Shown: positions 43,211-51,281, counted from the first letter of the stretch. The stretch is 64,000 nt of DNA from Bradyrhizobium iriomotense (GCF_018129405.1 NZ_JAFCLP010000007.1:186001-250000), one strand, 5' to 3'. Notes: generated by a model not told the origin, from the letters alone. Numbers and translations: made by a program.

Positions 43211-44728
43211 ATGCCTGTACTGCTTCCGACATCCCACTCACGGACGAGCGCAACGCGCGCGGCGGCGAGCGACCATGCGGTCGTCATCGCCGGCGGCGGC
43301 CCGACCGGGCTGATGCTCGCGGCGGAGCTCGCGCTCGCACAGGTCGACGTCGCAATCGTCGAGCGGCGCGCGGGCCAGGATCTCGTCGGCACGCGCGCCG
43401 GCGGATTGCACGCACGCAGCATCGAGATCCTCGATCAGCGCGGCGTCGCGGACCGCTTCCTGCGCGAAGGACAGATTGTCCAGCTCGCCGGCTTCGCCTG
43501 GACCAGGCTCGACATCAGCGACCTCCCGACCCGCCACGCTTACGGGCTCGCACTGCGCCAGAGCCACATCGAGCGCATCCTGGCCGACTGGGTCAGGGAG
43601 TTCGCGGTGCCGGTCTATCGGAGCTGCGAGGTCACGGGCTTCGCGCAGGACGAGGCGGGCATCGATGTCCTGCTGTCCGGAGGCAGGACGCTGCGGGCAA
43701 ATTATCTCGTTGGCTGCGACGGCGGCCGCAGCCTGGTGCGGAAGACCGCCGGCATCGACTTTGCCGGCTCCGATCCGACGCTGAGCAACCTCATGGCCGA
43801 GGTCGAGATGCGCGAGGAGCCCGCGTGGGGCCTGCGTCACGACGCGCTCGGCTTCCACGGCCTCAGCAAGGTGGAAAGCGGACGCGTGCTGGTCGTCGTG
43901 ACCGAAGCGACACGTGAGCGCAGCGGCGAGCCCGGCTTGCGCGATCTCCGCGACGCGCTCGTCGCCGTGTACGGCACTGACTTCGGCGTGCACAGTCCCG
44001 CCTGGATCTCCCGCTTCACCGATGCGGCGCGGCAAGCCGCCTCCTATCGCAACGGACGCGTGCTGCTCGCCGGCGATGCTGCGCATATCCACCACTCCGT
44101 TGGCGGCCAAGGCCTCAACACCGGCCTGCAGGACGCGGTCAATCTCGGCTGGAAGCTGGCGCAGGTGGCCAAGGGCATCTCGCCCCAAAACCTGCTCGAC
44201 ACCTACCACACTGAGCGTCATCCCGTGGCCACGCGCGTGCTGCGCAACACCAGGGCGCAGATCGCCCTGCTCCGCCGCGCCGACGACGGCCTCATCGCCG
44301 CGCGCGAGGTCATGTCCGACCTGCTCGCCATGGACGAGCCGCGCAGGCGTTTCGGCGCCATGATGAGCGGGCTCGACATCCGCTACGATCTCGGCGAAGG
44401 CCACGCACTGCTCGGACGCCGCATGTCCGATCTCGACCTGACGATCGAAGGCCGGCCGCTGAGATTGTTCACGCTGCTGCACAGTGCGCGCGGCCTGCTG
44501 CTCAATCTCGGCAAGCCGGATACCATCGACATCACGCCGTGGGCGGATCGCACCGATGTCGTCGACGCCGATTACGGCGATGGATGGGAGCTTCCAGCTA
44601 TCGGACATGTCCACGCTCCCAAAGCCGTACTGGTGCGGCCCGACGGGCACGTTGCCTGGGTCGGAGACGAGAGCCAATTCGGACTTGCGGAGGCGTTGAC
44701 GAGGTGGTTCGGACCAGCTGCGGCGTAG
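43211..44728 (+). CDS. FAD-dependent aromatic monooxygenase (rifampicin monooxygenase-like)
   Basis: A 505-residue class A flavoprotein hydroxylase: the dinucleotide motif VVIAGGGPTGLMLAAELALA (residues 24-43), the middle GCDGGRSLVRKTAG, the GDAAHIHHSVGGQGLNTGLQ motif near residue 290 and a C-terminal thioredoxin-like part (about 400-505, ending with VRPDGHVAWVGD). The layout matches PheA/TfdB/MhpA hydroxylases and the Rox rifampicin monooxygenases. No resistance phenotype can be concluded. It is followed by a strong hairpin terminator and may or may not belong to the neighbouring catabolic cluster. Confidence 0.85.
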   Translation: MPVLLPTSHSRTSATRAAASDHAVVIAGGGPTGLMLAAELALAQVDVAIVERRAGQDLVGTRAGGLHARSIEILDQRGVADRFLREGQIVQLAGFAWTRLDISDLPTRHAYGLALRQSHIERILADWVREFAVPVYRSCEVTGFAQDEAGIDVLLSGGRTLRANYLVGCDGGRSLVRKTAGIDFAGSDPTLSNLMAEVEMREEPAWGLRHDALGFHGLSKVESGRVLVVVTEATRERSGEPGLRDLRDALVAVYGTDFGVHSPAWISRFTDAARQAASYRNGRVLLAGDAAHIHHSVGGQGLNTGLQDAVNLGWKLAQVAKGISPQNLLDTYHTERHPVATRVLRNTRAQIALLRRADDGLIAAREVMSDLLAMDEPRRRFGAMMSGLDIRYDLGEGHALLGRRMSDLDLTIEGRPLRLFTLLHSARGLLLNLGKPDTIDITPWADRTDVVDADYGDGWELPAIGHVHAPKAVLVRPDGHVAWVGDESQFGLAEALTRWFGPAAA

Positions 44729-44760
44729 CGTACGCGTGTCTCACTCACCGTCGAAACAAG

Positions 44761-44800
44761 CAAGCCCGCGGCATCCCGCGGGCTTGTTCTGAATTCTTTT
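44761..44800 (+). terminator. Hairpin terminator after the FAD monooxygenase
   Basis: Stem CAAGCCCGCGG / CCGCGGGCTTG with a 4-base loop, followed by TTCTGAATTCTTTT. It lies 33 bases after the monooxygenase stop and directly precedes repeat copy A. Confidence 0.75.
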
Positions 44801-44859
44801 CGATGGTGCCATTCTGCCAGTGTTTTGCCCGACGTGTCGAACGATCGACCTTGCGCGGC
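44800..44859. repeat. 60-bp intergenic repeat, copy A
   Basis: Shares an uninterrupted run of more than 40 bases (from TCGATGGTGCCATTCTGCC through TGTTTTGCCCGACGTGTC) and only a few mismatches over 60 bases with copy B at 47688-47747, in the same orientation. Both copies follow a GC-rich hairpin. It resembles intergenic repeats I associate with Bradyrhizobium. Confidence 0.8.
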
Positions 44860-44886
44860 ATACGAAGAACTCCATGAATCCCAACT

Positions 44887-46530
44887 TCACTCCGGCCGAA
44901 GCATCGGCCGTATCCAGCGCGAGAACCACTCCTCAGCTTCATTGCGCGGATTGCCTGGACCATCTACTCCGAAGATCGGTGGCGGAATAAGATAGCTCGG
45001 CTCATCCGCGAACACACCGTTCGGCCTGCTGGTCTGCGCCGGCCGGCCGTCCGCGGTCGGTACGGTCCAGCTTCCAAACCGATCGATGAATTCAGTGGAA
45101 GGCAGATACGGGACCGGTGCGCTGCCCGATGTGAACACGCTGCCCGCGTTCGCCTCGTTCACACGGGTGAGACGCCGGACATCTTCGGGCGCGACTGATC
45201 GTGCGGCAGGCGTGGGCGCGGCTTCTGGCAGATCTTTCGCAGGCATGGTGCCGGCTGGCGTGGTGGCCCACTCGCCGAATCGACCCGCAAAGGTGCCGGC
45301 GGTCGCGTCCGAGTCAAGCGAGGAAGCTCCGCCTAGCTGCGGCGCGAACGCCGATGAAGCCGAAGAGCCGCTGCGATTGGCCGTGTTGTCTACGTTAAGC
45401 CCAACGCCGTTGGTGTTGTGCGCAGGCGCTCCTGTCGAGAACACTCCTCCGCCGGAAGTGGAAGGACCCAGCATCGCACCGTCTGGGCTAACCTGCGCGC
45501 TGGCAGCGCGCGTAAACGCTAAGATGCCTCCAATGCCAAGCAGCCAGGCGGGAATGAAGGGAGCCGCTGCACCGACCGCAGCCGCTCCTGCCAACCAAGG
45601 GAGAAGAGCACTATCCGCCGGAGATGTCCCGCCGGCCAACGAATTGTCGTAGAATGGGAGCGGCGTTCCGGTCGTCGGATCGGATCGGAGGACAAGCGGG
45701 TCTGTCGGGGCGGCCGTAGTGGGCGGCAATTGTCCCAGCCGCTGCTCATTCGGACTTGGAGCTGGAAAGACTGGTAGCGCGCTCGTGAGACGCGGATCAG
45801 TTCGCGTGAGCTTTTCCTGTTCGTTCAGACCGGCAAGCGAAGGTGGGCTGTAGCCCGGCAGTGGCGGAAAGTCGCTCGGGTTAGCCGGTGCCGAGCCGGG
45901 TGTGCGAAAAATGTTCGCTGAGGGATCGAACACTTCGAACTTGGACCAATGCGTTCCGCCCAGGTTGCGATTGCCGGCGGTCAGGTAGACGTCAGGATTG
46001 CGGGCAATCTCCTCATCCAACACTCTTCGCCTCTCTGGGTTATCCAGGTAGAGCAACCATTTGATCAGGTGGTCCAGACCGGCACTCGCTCCTCTTTGCT
46101 CGAGATCTCTGATGGCCCTGAGTTGATCCGGGTACTGAGCGAGGTAGGCTTTATGATCTCCGAGAACCTTCGCATTTGAGAGGTTGACCTCCTCTTGGGT
46201 TTTCCCGATGGGCACATTTGTATAGAGATGACCGTTGATGAAGCCGACGCGCATTGCATCGATGAGAGTCCTTATCTCCGCCGCTCGTTCGCTTGGACTT
46301 TCGATCTCGGCAATCTTATCGAGTTTTTTACCGACGGTGCGAGCGTACGAATTAACATGATCACTCGGATGAGGGGATACTTTGAGTTTCGCGGCAATCT
46401 TCGGATCAGCCGGCAAATAGATGCGGTTTGCCGGCGAGTCTATATCGAAGGTTTTCTTGTCAATATCGCGAAACGCGTAGTGGCCTCTAAAGCGCTTGAG
46501 AATAATGTGGTGGTCAAATAGAATAGACAT
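44887..46530 (-). CDS. AHH-nuclease-like domain protein (candidate toxin)
   Basis: A 547-residue protein I recognise through its N-terminus. Residues 1-75 (FDHHIILKRF, then SPANRIYLPAD with N35, and SPHPSDHVNSYARTV with H54 and H58) match the AHH nucleases of the HNH/Endo VII superfamily found in polymorphic toxins. The rest is different: a helical part to about 200, a Pro-rich stretch (205-300), a hydrophobic hairpin (309-340) and a low-complexity tail with a repeated RFG-x-W motif (417-421 and 484-488). In classic toxins the AHH domain is C-terminal, so this order is reversed. ATG at 46530 has GAGAGG upstream. The Imm11-type gene upstream on the same strand supports a toxin-immunity pair. 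Confidence 0.7.
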   Translation of the reverse strand: MSILFDHHIILKRFRGHYAFRDIDKKTFDIDSPANRIYLPADPKIAAKLKVSPHPSDHVNSYARTVGKKLDKIAEIESPSERAAEIRTLIDAMRVGFINGHLYTNVPIGKTQEEVNLSNAKVLGDHKAYLAQYPDQLRAIRDLEQRGASAGLDHLIKWLLYLDNPERRRVLDEEIARNPDVYLTAGNRNLGGTHWSKFEVFDPSANIFRTPGSAPANPSDFPPLPGYSPPSLAGLNEQEKLTRTDPRLTSALPVFPAPSPNEQRLGQLPPTTAAPTDPLVLRSDPTTGTPLPFYDNSLAGGTSPADSALLPWLAGAAAVGAAAPFIPAWLLGIGGILAFTRAASAQVSPDGAMLGPSTSGGGVFSTGAPAHNTNGVGLNVDNTANRSGSSASSAFAPQLGGASSLDSDATAGTFAGRFGEWATTPAGTMPAKDLPEAAPTPAARSVAPEDVRRLTRVNEANAGSVFTSGSAPVPYLPSTEFIDRFGSWTVPTADGRPAQTSRPNGVFADEPSYLIPPPIFGVDGPGNPRNEAEEWFSRWIRPMLRPE

Positions 46531-46949
46531 GCACCCTCTCAGATGGCTCTCTCTAGAGCGTGGGCCGACGAAGTATGTGGATGAGGCGTGCGAGCACGGG
46601 CGCAGCAACAAGTGCCGCCCGCCTGTCAAACGGATCGCAATGCTTCTGAAATGCTAGGACGTACTGGGGAGCGCTCGATCAGATCGCCATGGATGCGACA
46701 CATGAAGCGCGAAACTATCCGCCGGCCCAAAAGGCACGGCCTTGTCAGTTCTTTTTCTAATCGTTCGGAGAGATGCCGGCGTGCCAAGCGCCATCTATCT
46801 TGCGCGCCGACCCGTCCTGTCTGCTAACAGAAATCACTCCGTCTCAACTCTTATTGCTAAAGCGAAGCGGTGCGGACCTCTTTGCCTGCCGATGGAATGC
46901 AACGTTGTACGCGAGCGAACCGACTTAATTCTCGAAGGAGCAAGTCCGG
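46531..46949. other. Intergenic region between candidate toxin and immunity genes
   Basis: About 420 bases without a supportable gene. Open frames present on the plus strand have no ribosome site or recognisable protein. The region appears less GC-rich than the catabolic clusters. Confidence 0.4.
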
Positions 46950-47585
46950 TCAGCCTCTTGAGCAGTCTTTAAACCAAATTCTCTTGAGGCCCGCGGACTT
47001 GCATGCATCCTTGAGTTCCTGATCGCATATGACAGTCGCTTCCATGTAAGCCATGCGGAAAATGCGCGCGTTGCCGATCGCGGCTTCCCTGAAGACCAGT
47101 TTGCCAAAGGGAACGTGCTCATAGTACTTCTTGCCGTGGTCGATATAGCGGACATCGTCCCGGATTCCGATGATCAAGCGTGATTGCGATTCATCCAGCG
47201 CGTCGAGGACGCGGACGACATCGCAGAGCCAATAGTTTGGCCCATCAAAGCGACCACCATGCGGTAATCGCACGTCGCACGGCACAAATACAAAAGCCTC
47301 CGGGTCGAGCCTCTCGAACACAGCCTTGGTTTGGTCCGAAATCAGCCACCAATTGTAACAGAGCTCCAGGTCATATGGCCGACTGCCGCGTGATTTATCA
47401 AACACGTAAGGCACACACGGGGTAGAAGCCGGCAGACGAGATACGGCGTATGGAGGCAGAATGCTCTCGTCCTTCACCCAAAAGCCGGGCCCGCCTCCTA
47501 TTCTGAAATCGGGGCCCATGTCATAGAAGCGGCGCTTTCGTGCTCTGGGGCGCCTCGCAGCAGAGACCGCCTTCTCATCATTCAT
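46950..47585 (-). CDS. Imm11/DUF1629-type immunity protein
   Basis: A 211-residue protein with the Imm11 (DUF1629) pattern: an early aromatic-rich part (YDLELCYNWWLISDQTKAVF), the conserved DPEAFVFVPCDV block, NYWLCDVVRVLDALDES and a C-terminal LKRIWFKDCS. Imm11 proteins are predicted antidotes in polymorphic-toxin loci, and I recall them next to AHH toxins. It lies on the same strand as, and upstream of, the AHH gene with a 419-base gap. Both together are bracketed by the 60-bp repeats, suggesting they move as a unit. Confidence 0.72.
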   Translation of the reverse strand: MNDEKAVSAARRPRARKRRFYDMGPDFRIGGGPGFWVKDESILPPYAVSRLPASTPCVPYVFDKSRGSRPYDLELCYNWWLISDQTKAVFERLDPEAFVFVPCDVRLPHGGRFDGPNYWLCDVVRVLDALDESQSRLIIGIRDDVRYIDHGKKYYEHVPFGKLVFREAAIGNARIFRMAYMEATVICDQELKDACKSAGLKRIWFKDCSRG

Positions 47586-47657
47586 GACTGAGCCTCGTTG
47601 AACATCATTCCCATGATGACACCAGGTGGAGAATCAAGATCACCGCAAAACAAAGAA

Positions 47658-47681
47658 ACGCCCGCGGCATGGCGCGGGCGT
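47658..47681 (-). terminator. GC-rich hairpin next to repeat copy B
   Basis: Stem ACGCCCGCG / CGCGGGCGT around a 6-base loop. A-rich sequence on its low side becomes a T-rich tract in minus-strand transcripts, so it may terminate transcription from the DUF4261 gene before the Imm11 gene. Confidence 0.55.
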
Positions 47682-47687
47682 CAACTC

Positions 47688-47747
47688 TCGATGGTGCCAT
47701 TCTGCCAGTGTTTTGCCCGACGTGTCAAACGAGCGATCTCGAGCGGC
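47688..47747. repeat. 60-bp intergenic repeat, copy B
   Basis: Direct repeat of copy A (44800-44859), nearly identical over 60 bases and likewise adjacent to a GC-rich hairpin. The two copies enclose the AHH and Imm11 genes (about 2.9 kb between them). Confidence 0.8.
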
Positions 47748-47896
47748 TTCCACCCGGCTCCGCAATCAGTCTCCACTCCCATCCTCTATCAACGATAAGG
47801 GTTCAAGATCGACAGCAGCGGCGCATCAGCTCAGTACTTGGTCGCATCGGCAGCTCCTGGCGCGCGTCATCACGTCATCACACTCTATCATGCCGC

Positions 47897-48673
47897 CTAA
47901 TGCACCGAACCGTCGCTGCAGAAGAACACGGGCAAGCCACCGAACTGATCGGAGTTCTTGTATCTGACCGCGAAGCGCTCGCGCTCATCGCGGCCAAACG
48001 TATCGCCGTCTTTGACCACGGGCCCGTGCTCAACCAGATAGACGGCTAGACCGTCCACCTTGGACATCAAGGTTGCAAGCGTCAGCTTGTGGGTCTCGAA
48101 CTGAATCTCACGCTCGGCAAATGCCGACAGACCCATTGTCACGGCGCCGATGCCGGTCTTTGACCGGAACGGCAGTATGTCGATCCACAGCGAGGACGGA
48201 TAGTCGGGGTAAGGCGCGAACGATTGCATGGATATATCCAGCCATAGATCGGCCGATCGTGCGACCTTACCGTTCCAGACCACGCCACAGCATTGCGGCA
48301 TGATCGCAATCAACGCGCCGATGACGGCGGTCGTCAGACGAGCAGCGGACAATGGTTGCTGGTTCTGGCCGAGTACCGAAACGATCACATGGCCTCGGTG
48401 CCGCGCCGCAACTGCCTTGCCCTCCGGCCATGCTGTGGCAGCGCGCGACCACAGGCCTGAATCGTCTGGAATGGGCGCGGGCATCGACATAACTGCAACG
48501 AATTCGTTGCCACAGCGTAGCAGCGGAGAGTCCTGGCGCATGCCGCTCTCACCGCCTCCGTCTACCTCCATCGGCAGTTCGGGATGTCGCGCACGGACAG
48601 CTTCAGCAAGCGCAATCATGTCCGGCGTCGCAGGTGTTTCCAGCATGACCAGGGCAAGAAAAGACTTACTCAT
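47897..48673 (-). CDS. DUF4261-domain protein
   Basis: A 258-residue protein with the DUF4261 pattern (SKSFLALVMLETPATPDMIA, VIGALIAIMPQCCGVVWNG, SSLWIDILPFRSKTGIGAVT, and EREIQF). The family has no established enzymatic role; it is often encoded in polymorphic-toxin neighbourhoods and may act as an immunity or accessory factor. ATG at 48673 is preferred over GTG at 48685 because GAGG lies at normal distance. It is separated from the Imm11 gene by a hairpin and repeat copy B, so it likely has its own transcript. Confidence 0.72.
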   Translation of the reverse strand: MSKSFLALVMLETPATPDMIALAEAVRARHPELPMEVDGGGESGMRQDSPLLRCGNEFVAVMSMPAPIPDDSGLWSRAATAWPEGKAVAARHRGHVIVSVLGQNQQPLSAARLTTAVIGALIAIMPQCCGVVWNGKVARSADLWLDISMQSFAPYPDYPSSLWIDILPFRSKTGIGAVTMGLSAFAEREIQFETHKLTLATLMSKVDGLAVYLVEHGPVVKDGDTFGRDERERFAVRYKNSDQFGGLPVFFCSDGSVH

Positions 48674-49115
48674 CGGCCGCCTCACGGAAGCTTTGCGGCG
48701 TGAGGTGGTACCATCACGGCTCGCTTACAGGTTGAATTTTCACTCAATAGAACAAAACAGGAACAATGTCAACCTGTACGGTGCTGCATAGCACTCAGCG
48801 GTTTGCAGGATCTGCGCAAGTCCCACACCGCCAAACCCCCGAACCACACCATATTCGAAAGCCCCCTCCACCAACCGACGCGCCACGTCCCAGCTCAGCG
48901 ACGGCAGCGGCGAGGCGCAGAATGAGTAATCGGCTCAAACAGCGCAAACCACGCCTCGAGAGACGCTCAAATTCGACTTCGCAGCACTTATCAAATGATG
49001 GCGACGCCTCGTCGAAAGGGGCCTAGCCTCACCCCATCATCGCAAGGCCCGTGGCAACGATCGGTGATGAGAACGCCAATTGCGCTCCCGCCCCACTCCA
49101 GCAAGGGAGCAGAGC
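48674..49115. other. Intergenic region with a 10-bp inverted repeat
   Basis: About 440 bases without a supportable gene. It holds TACAGGTTGA (48726-48735) and its exact complement TCAACCTGTA (48769-48778), 33 bases apart, upstream of the DUF4261 gene, and a small GTGCT-N4-AGCAC hairpin next to it. Confidence 0.45.
48726..48778. repeat. Inverted repeat TACAGGTTGA ... TCAACCTGTA
   Basis: Perfect 10-base arms separated by 33 A/T-rich bases, 53 bases before the DUF4261 start. It could be an operator pair, a cruciform or the relic ends of a small element. Confidence 0.5.
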
Positions 49116-49316
49116 ATGCTGACGCGGCGGCGTTTCAAGCAGACCAGAACTCTCGACCAGCGGCTTGCCGAAGAGGCGATACGCCTGCGCGACGAGGCGC
49201 GCGCGCTGCCGCCCGGACGCCAGCGCGAGATGCTGCTGCGCAGGGCGCGGCAGGACGAGACGGCGATGCAGATCGAAGCCTGGCTTCGTTCGCCCGGCCT
49301 GCGGGCACCGACATGA
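49116..49316 (+). CDS. Small basic protein, function unknown
   Basis: 66 residues, strongly charged and probably helical (TRTLDQRLAEEAIRLRDEAR, then REMLLRRARQDETAMQIEAW). An AAGGGAG site precedes the ATG. It overlaps the next gene by 4 bases (ATGA), a sign of a genuine coupled pair. I recall similar short proteins in Bradyrhizobium but no function. Confidence 0.62.
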   Translation: MLTRRRFKQTRTLDQRLAEEAIRLRDEARALPPGRQREMLLRRARQDETAMQIEAWLRSPGLRAPT

Positions 49317-49561
49317 CGCAGCAATACCGTGCCTATCTCGTCGGGGAGAACGGGATATTTCAGTCCGCCGAGGCTTTCGAGGCGGCGTCCGATGCGTCCG
49401 CGCTTGAGTTCGCGCAGCGTTTCACGCGCCGGGGCGACGTCGAGGTCTGGCAGCTCGGCCGCAGGATCGGCCTGCTGAAAAAGCTCCCCGCGGCCTCGCC
49501 CGAAGACGCGGGCCCAGGCAACCGGCCGCCTCACTCCTCCGCGAGCTTCCGCTCGATGTAG
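49313..49561 (+). CDS. Small protein, function unknown
   Basis: 82 residues beginning MTQQYRAYLVGENGIFQSAE, followed by an acidic helical part and WQLGRRIGLLKKLP. Start overlaps the upstream stop (ATGA). Its 3' end overlaps the convergent gene at 49531 by about 30 bases. The pattern (short polar domain with tryptophan) is known to me only as conserved hypothetical. Confidence 0.6.
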   Translation: MTQQYRAYLVGENGIFQSAEAFEAASDASALEFAQRFTRRGDVEVWQLGRRIGLLKKLPAASPEDAGPGNRPPHSSASFRSM

Positions 49562-49779
49562 ACGTCCACTGTTTCGGCAAAGGAGCGCTGCACGCCGACC
49601 GCGCCAACATGCAGGTCGAGCGCGTCGCGCTGCAGCACGCGCAGGCCGCGCCCGCGGGCGCTGACCGGCGCCGTGTTCAGATATTCGTCGATGGCGCCCT
49701 TGGCTTGCGGGATCGCCTTCGGATCGCCCCTTGCGATCAGAAGACGCAAGAGGCTCTGGCACTCGGCCAAGCCCGGCAT
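49531..49779 (-). CDS. Small protein, function unknown
   Basis: 82 residues (MPGLAECQSLLRLLIARGD, AIDEYLNTAP, VQRSFAETVDVYIERKLAEE). GAGGG lies 6 bases before the ATG. It starts 10 bases after the stop of a 34-residue gene on the same strand, so the two may be coupled. The 30-base overlap with the convergent gene lowers certainty. Confidence 0.55.
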   Translation of the reverse strand: MPGLAECQSLLRLLIARGDPKAIPQAKGAIDEYLNTAPVSARGRGLRVLQRDALDLHVGAVGVQRSFAETVDVYIERKLAEE

Positions 49780-49789
49780 GGGTGCGCCC

Positions 49790-49894
49790 TCAGCCTTGCC
49801 GCGACTTCGGCTTCGGCCGCTTGACCGGCTGGGTGTGGGTGCCGAACAGCATCAGCAGAAACGCGACTTCTTCCTTCGTACCGACCTGGATCAT
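49790..49894 (-). CDS. Very small basic protein (34 residues)
   Basis: Reads MIQVGTKEEVAFLLMLFGTH and then a basic, Pro/Lys-rich tail ending KSRQG. AAAAGGAG precedes the ATG at good distance. It is followed after 10 bases by the 82-residue gene. Size, strong ribosome site and tight spacing make it credible, though unrecognised. Confidence 0.5.
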   Translation of the reverse strand: MIQVGTKEEVAFLLMLFGTHTQPVKRPKPKSRQG

Positions 49895-50227
49895 GATGAT
49901 CTCCTTTTCGCTTGGTTGGTCGGGGCGAGCGGAAAAGGCGTTCAGGACAATCGGGTTTCAGGATTGTTTCGGGCGTGTTTCGTCGGGCGCTATGAGCCAG
50001 CAGCAGACGAAAAATCTGCTCTGTGACGGCTCACTGTCAGTCAAGGATCACACTCCAATCGCCTGCTTGATCAGCGACAAATCGAGCCGACCGATTGTTC
50101 GGCTGCATTTGCTTATGTGAATCCAATCGGGAAAAATAGGCAGCATCTCTGTTCAAAAGTGAACATAAAAAGAATCCGGGAATACTCTAAGCTTGATCCG
50201 CCTGGTGCATTTCGCCGGGCAACCTCC
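49895..50227. other. Intergenic region with a short palindrome
   Basis: No supportable gene. It contains TGTTCA-AAAG-TGAACA (50150-50165), a possible operator or hairpin, followed by an A-rich stretch. Confidence 0.4.
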
Positions 50228-50264
50228 AACGGCCCCAGCATTTAGGGTTGTGCTGGGGCCGTTT
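50228..50264. terminator. Strong hairpin, probable bidirectional terminator
   Basis: Perfect 13-base stem AACGGCCCCAGCA / TGCTGGGGCCGTT with a ~10-base loop, with T residues following. It separates the small-gene group from the coiled-coil gene at 50295. Confidence 0.65.
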
Positions 50265-50294
50265 CGAACTGTGCTACCGCGCGGCGTTTGATCG

Positions 50295-50510
50295 ATGTTC
50301 AACGATGCCATCTTGGACCAGTTGAGGCAGCTGGAACGTGAGGTGATTGAAGGGGAGCGGCGGCTGGCCCAGCAGGAGGCGATGATCGTTGACCTGAAAC
50401 GGCAACATCAAGATCCGAGCAACGCCGAGGCCGAGCTTGAAATCATGCGCGAGAACCAGCGACAGCGTCAGCAAGATCGGCAACGGCTTCTCTCATTGAT
50501 GCAGCGCTAG
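50295..50510 (+). CDS. Small coiled-coil protein
   Basis: 71 residues, almost entirely predicted helix and coiled coil (LDQLRQLEREVIEGERRLAQ, then a run rich in Glu, Arg and Gln to the end). No strong ribosome site is seen. It follows the 50228 hairpin closely. Short coiled-coil proteins of this kind recur in Bradyrhizobium; function unknown. Confidence 0.55.
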   Translation: MFNDAILDQLRQLEREVIEGERRLAQQEAMIVDLKRQHQDPSNAEAELEIMRENQRQRQQDRQRLLSLMQR

Positions 50511-50548
50511 AACAATCAATCCAGCCAGTTGCACGTGTATACTGTCCC

Positions 50549-50570
50549 TGTTTTGCCGGACCGGCGCAAA
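50549..50570. repeat. Diverged copy of the TGTTTTGCC repeat core
   Basis: TGTTTTGCCGGACCGGCGCAAA resembles the TGTTTTGCCCGACGTGTCAAA core of copies A and B, with several changes. Confidence 0.35.
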
Positions 50571-50679
50571 TTTACTCAAATCCGGCAAATCAGATTCGGC
50601 GAAACAAAATCTCTTCGCGCCAAGCTGAGACATGTCGCCCGCGAGGGGCGAGGATCGAAGCGCTTCGGAGAGACCGTCG

Positions 50680-50865
50680 ATGTACTACGTCGCCGCCGCA
50701 TTGCTGGGGCTGTCGGGACTGTTCTACTCCGCGGGCCACCACGAGCTCGGCCAGTTCGGCGCGAACGTGTGCAGCTATGGCCGCCCGTTCTGCGACAACC
50801 CCGTGGTCGTCTTCACCGGCGCGGCGCTGGCCGCCGCCTGGGGCATGTTCGTCAGCGTCAAGTAA
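50680..50865 (+). CDS. Small membrane protein
   Basis: 61 residues with two hydrophobic segments (MYYVAAALLGLSGLFYSAG and VVVFTGAALAAAWGMFVSVK) joined by a loop with two cysteines (NVCSYGRPFCDN). GGAGAG precedes the ATG at 50680; an upstream in-frame ATG is rejected as it adds only an unstructured basic part. Its end overlaps the convergent DUF3606 gene by 8 bases. Function unknown. Confidence 0.6.
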   Translation: MYYVAAALLGLSGLFYSAGHHELGQFGANVCSYGRPFCDNPVVVFTGAALAAAWGMFVSVK

Positions 50866-51067
50866 AGGGCCGCGTCTCGGCGTCGCGCCCGTTGGTCACC
50901 CCCAGCTCCTTGCGAACGGCGGCGGCGGAATTGCCGACCTTGTCGACGGCCCTTTGCAGCTCCTCCTTCGACACGCCGAGCGCGTGGGTCCAGTACTTGA
51001 CCTCGAAGGCCTCGTGCATGTTGATCTTGCTGCGGTCCGGCTGCGCGCGCTTCGTCAGGCTGTCCAT
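50858..51067 (-). CDS. DUF3606-domain protein
   Basis: 69 residues with the DUF3606 pattern: SKINMHEAFEVKYWTHALGV, then KEELQRAVDKVGNSAAAV and RKELGV. The family consists of short helical proteins of unknown function common in alphaproteobacteria. AAGGAGG lies at ideal distance before the ATG, indicating efficient translation. Confidence 0.82.
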   Translation of the reverse strand: MDSLTKRAQPDRSKINMHEAFEVKYWTHALGVSKEELQRAVDKVGNSAAAVRKELGVTNGRDAETRPFT

Positions 51068-51161
51068 GCGCTGATCCTCCTTGCCGCGGGAAAACGCGGC
51101 AACGGAGCTGCTGTTCCTGAGCGGGGCTGTCCGGCAGCCGTCGCCCTGCAGCAGCCGCTCC

Positions 51162-51281
51162 TTACACGCTCAGCCAGAGCATGGAGGCAAGCACCGCAGA
51201 GAACAGAAACAGCGAGATGATGGCGACTCTAAAAATCAGGTCGGCTGCCAAGTGCGTCCCCTTTTCACGTCCAACGTCCAC
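51162..51281 (-). CDS. Very small membrane protein (tentative)
   Basis: 39 residues from a GTG (51281), or 29 from a TTG (51251) that has AAGGGG at good distance. Most of it is one hydrophobic segment (LIFRVAIISLFLFSAVLASM). It ends LWLSV. A credible membrane peptide, but the start is unsettled. Confidence 0.4.
   Translation of the reverse strand: MDVGREKGTHLAADLIFRVAIISLFLFSAVLASMLWLSV

Noticed and set aside
43211-44728. Rifampicin resistance gene
   Set aside because: The flavoprotein resembles Rox enzymes but the family is broad and the context is catabolic; no resistance can be inferred.
48700-50300. Possible tRNA, CRISPR array or IS element in the repeat-rich region
   Set aside because: No cloverleaf with CCA-type ends, no regularly spaced repeats and no transposase frame were found; the repeats are single or paired.
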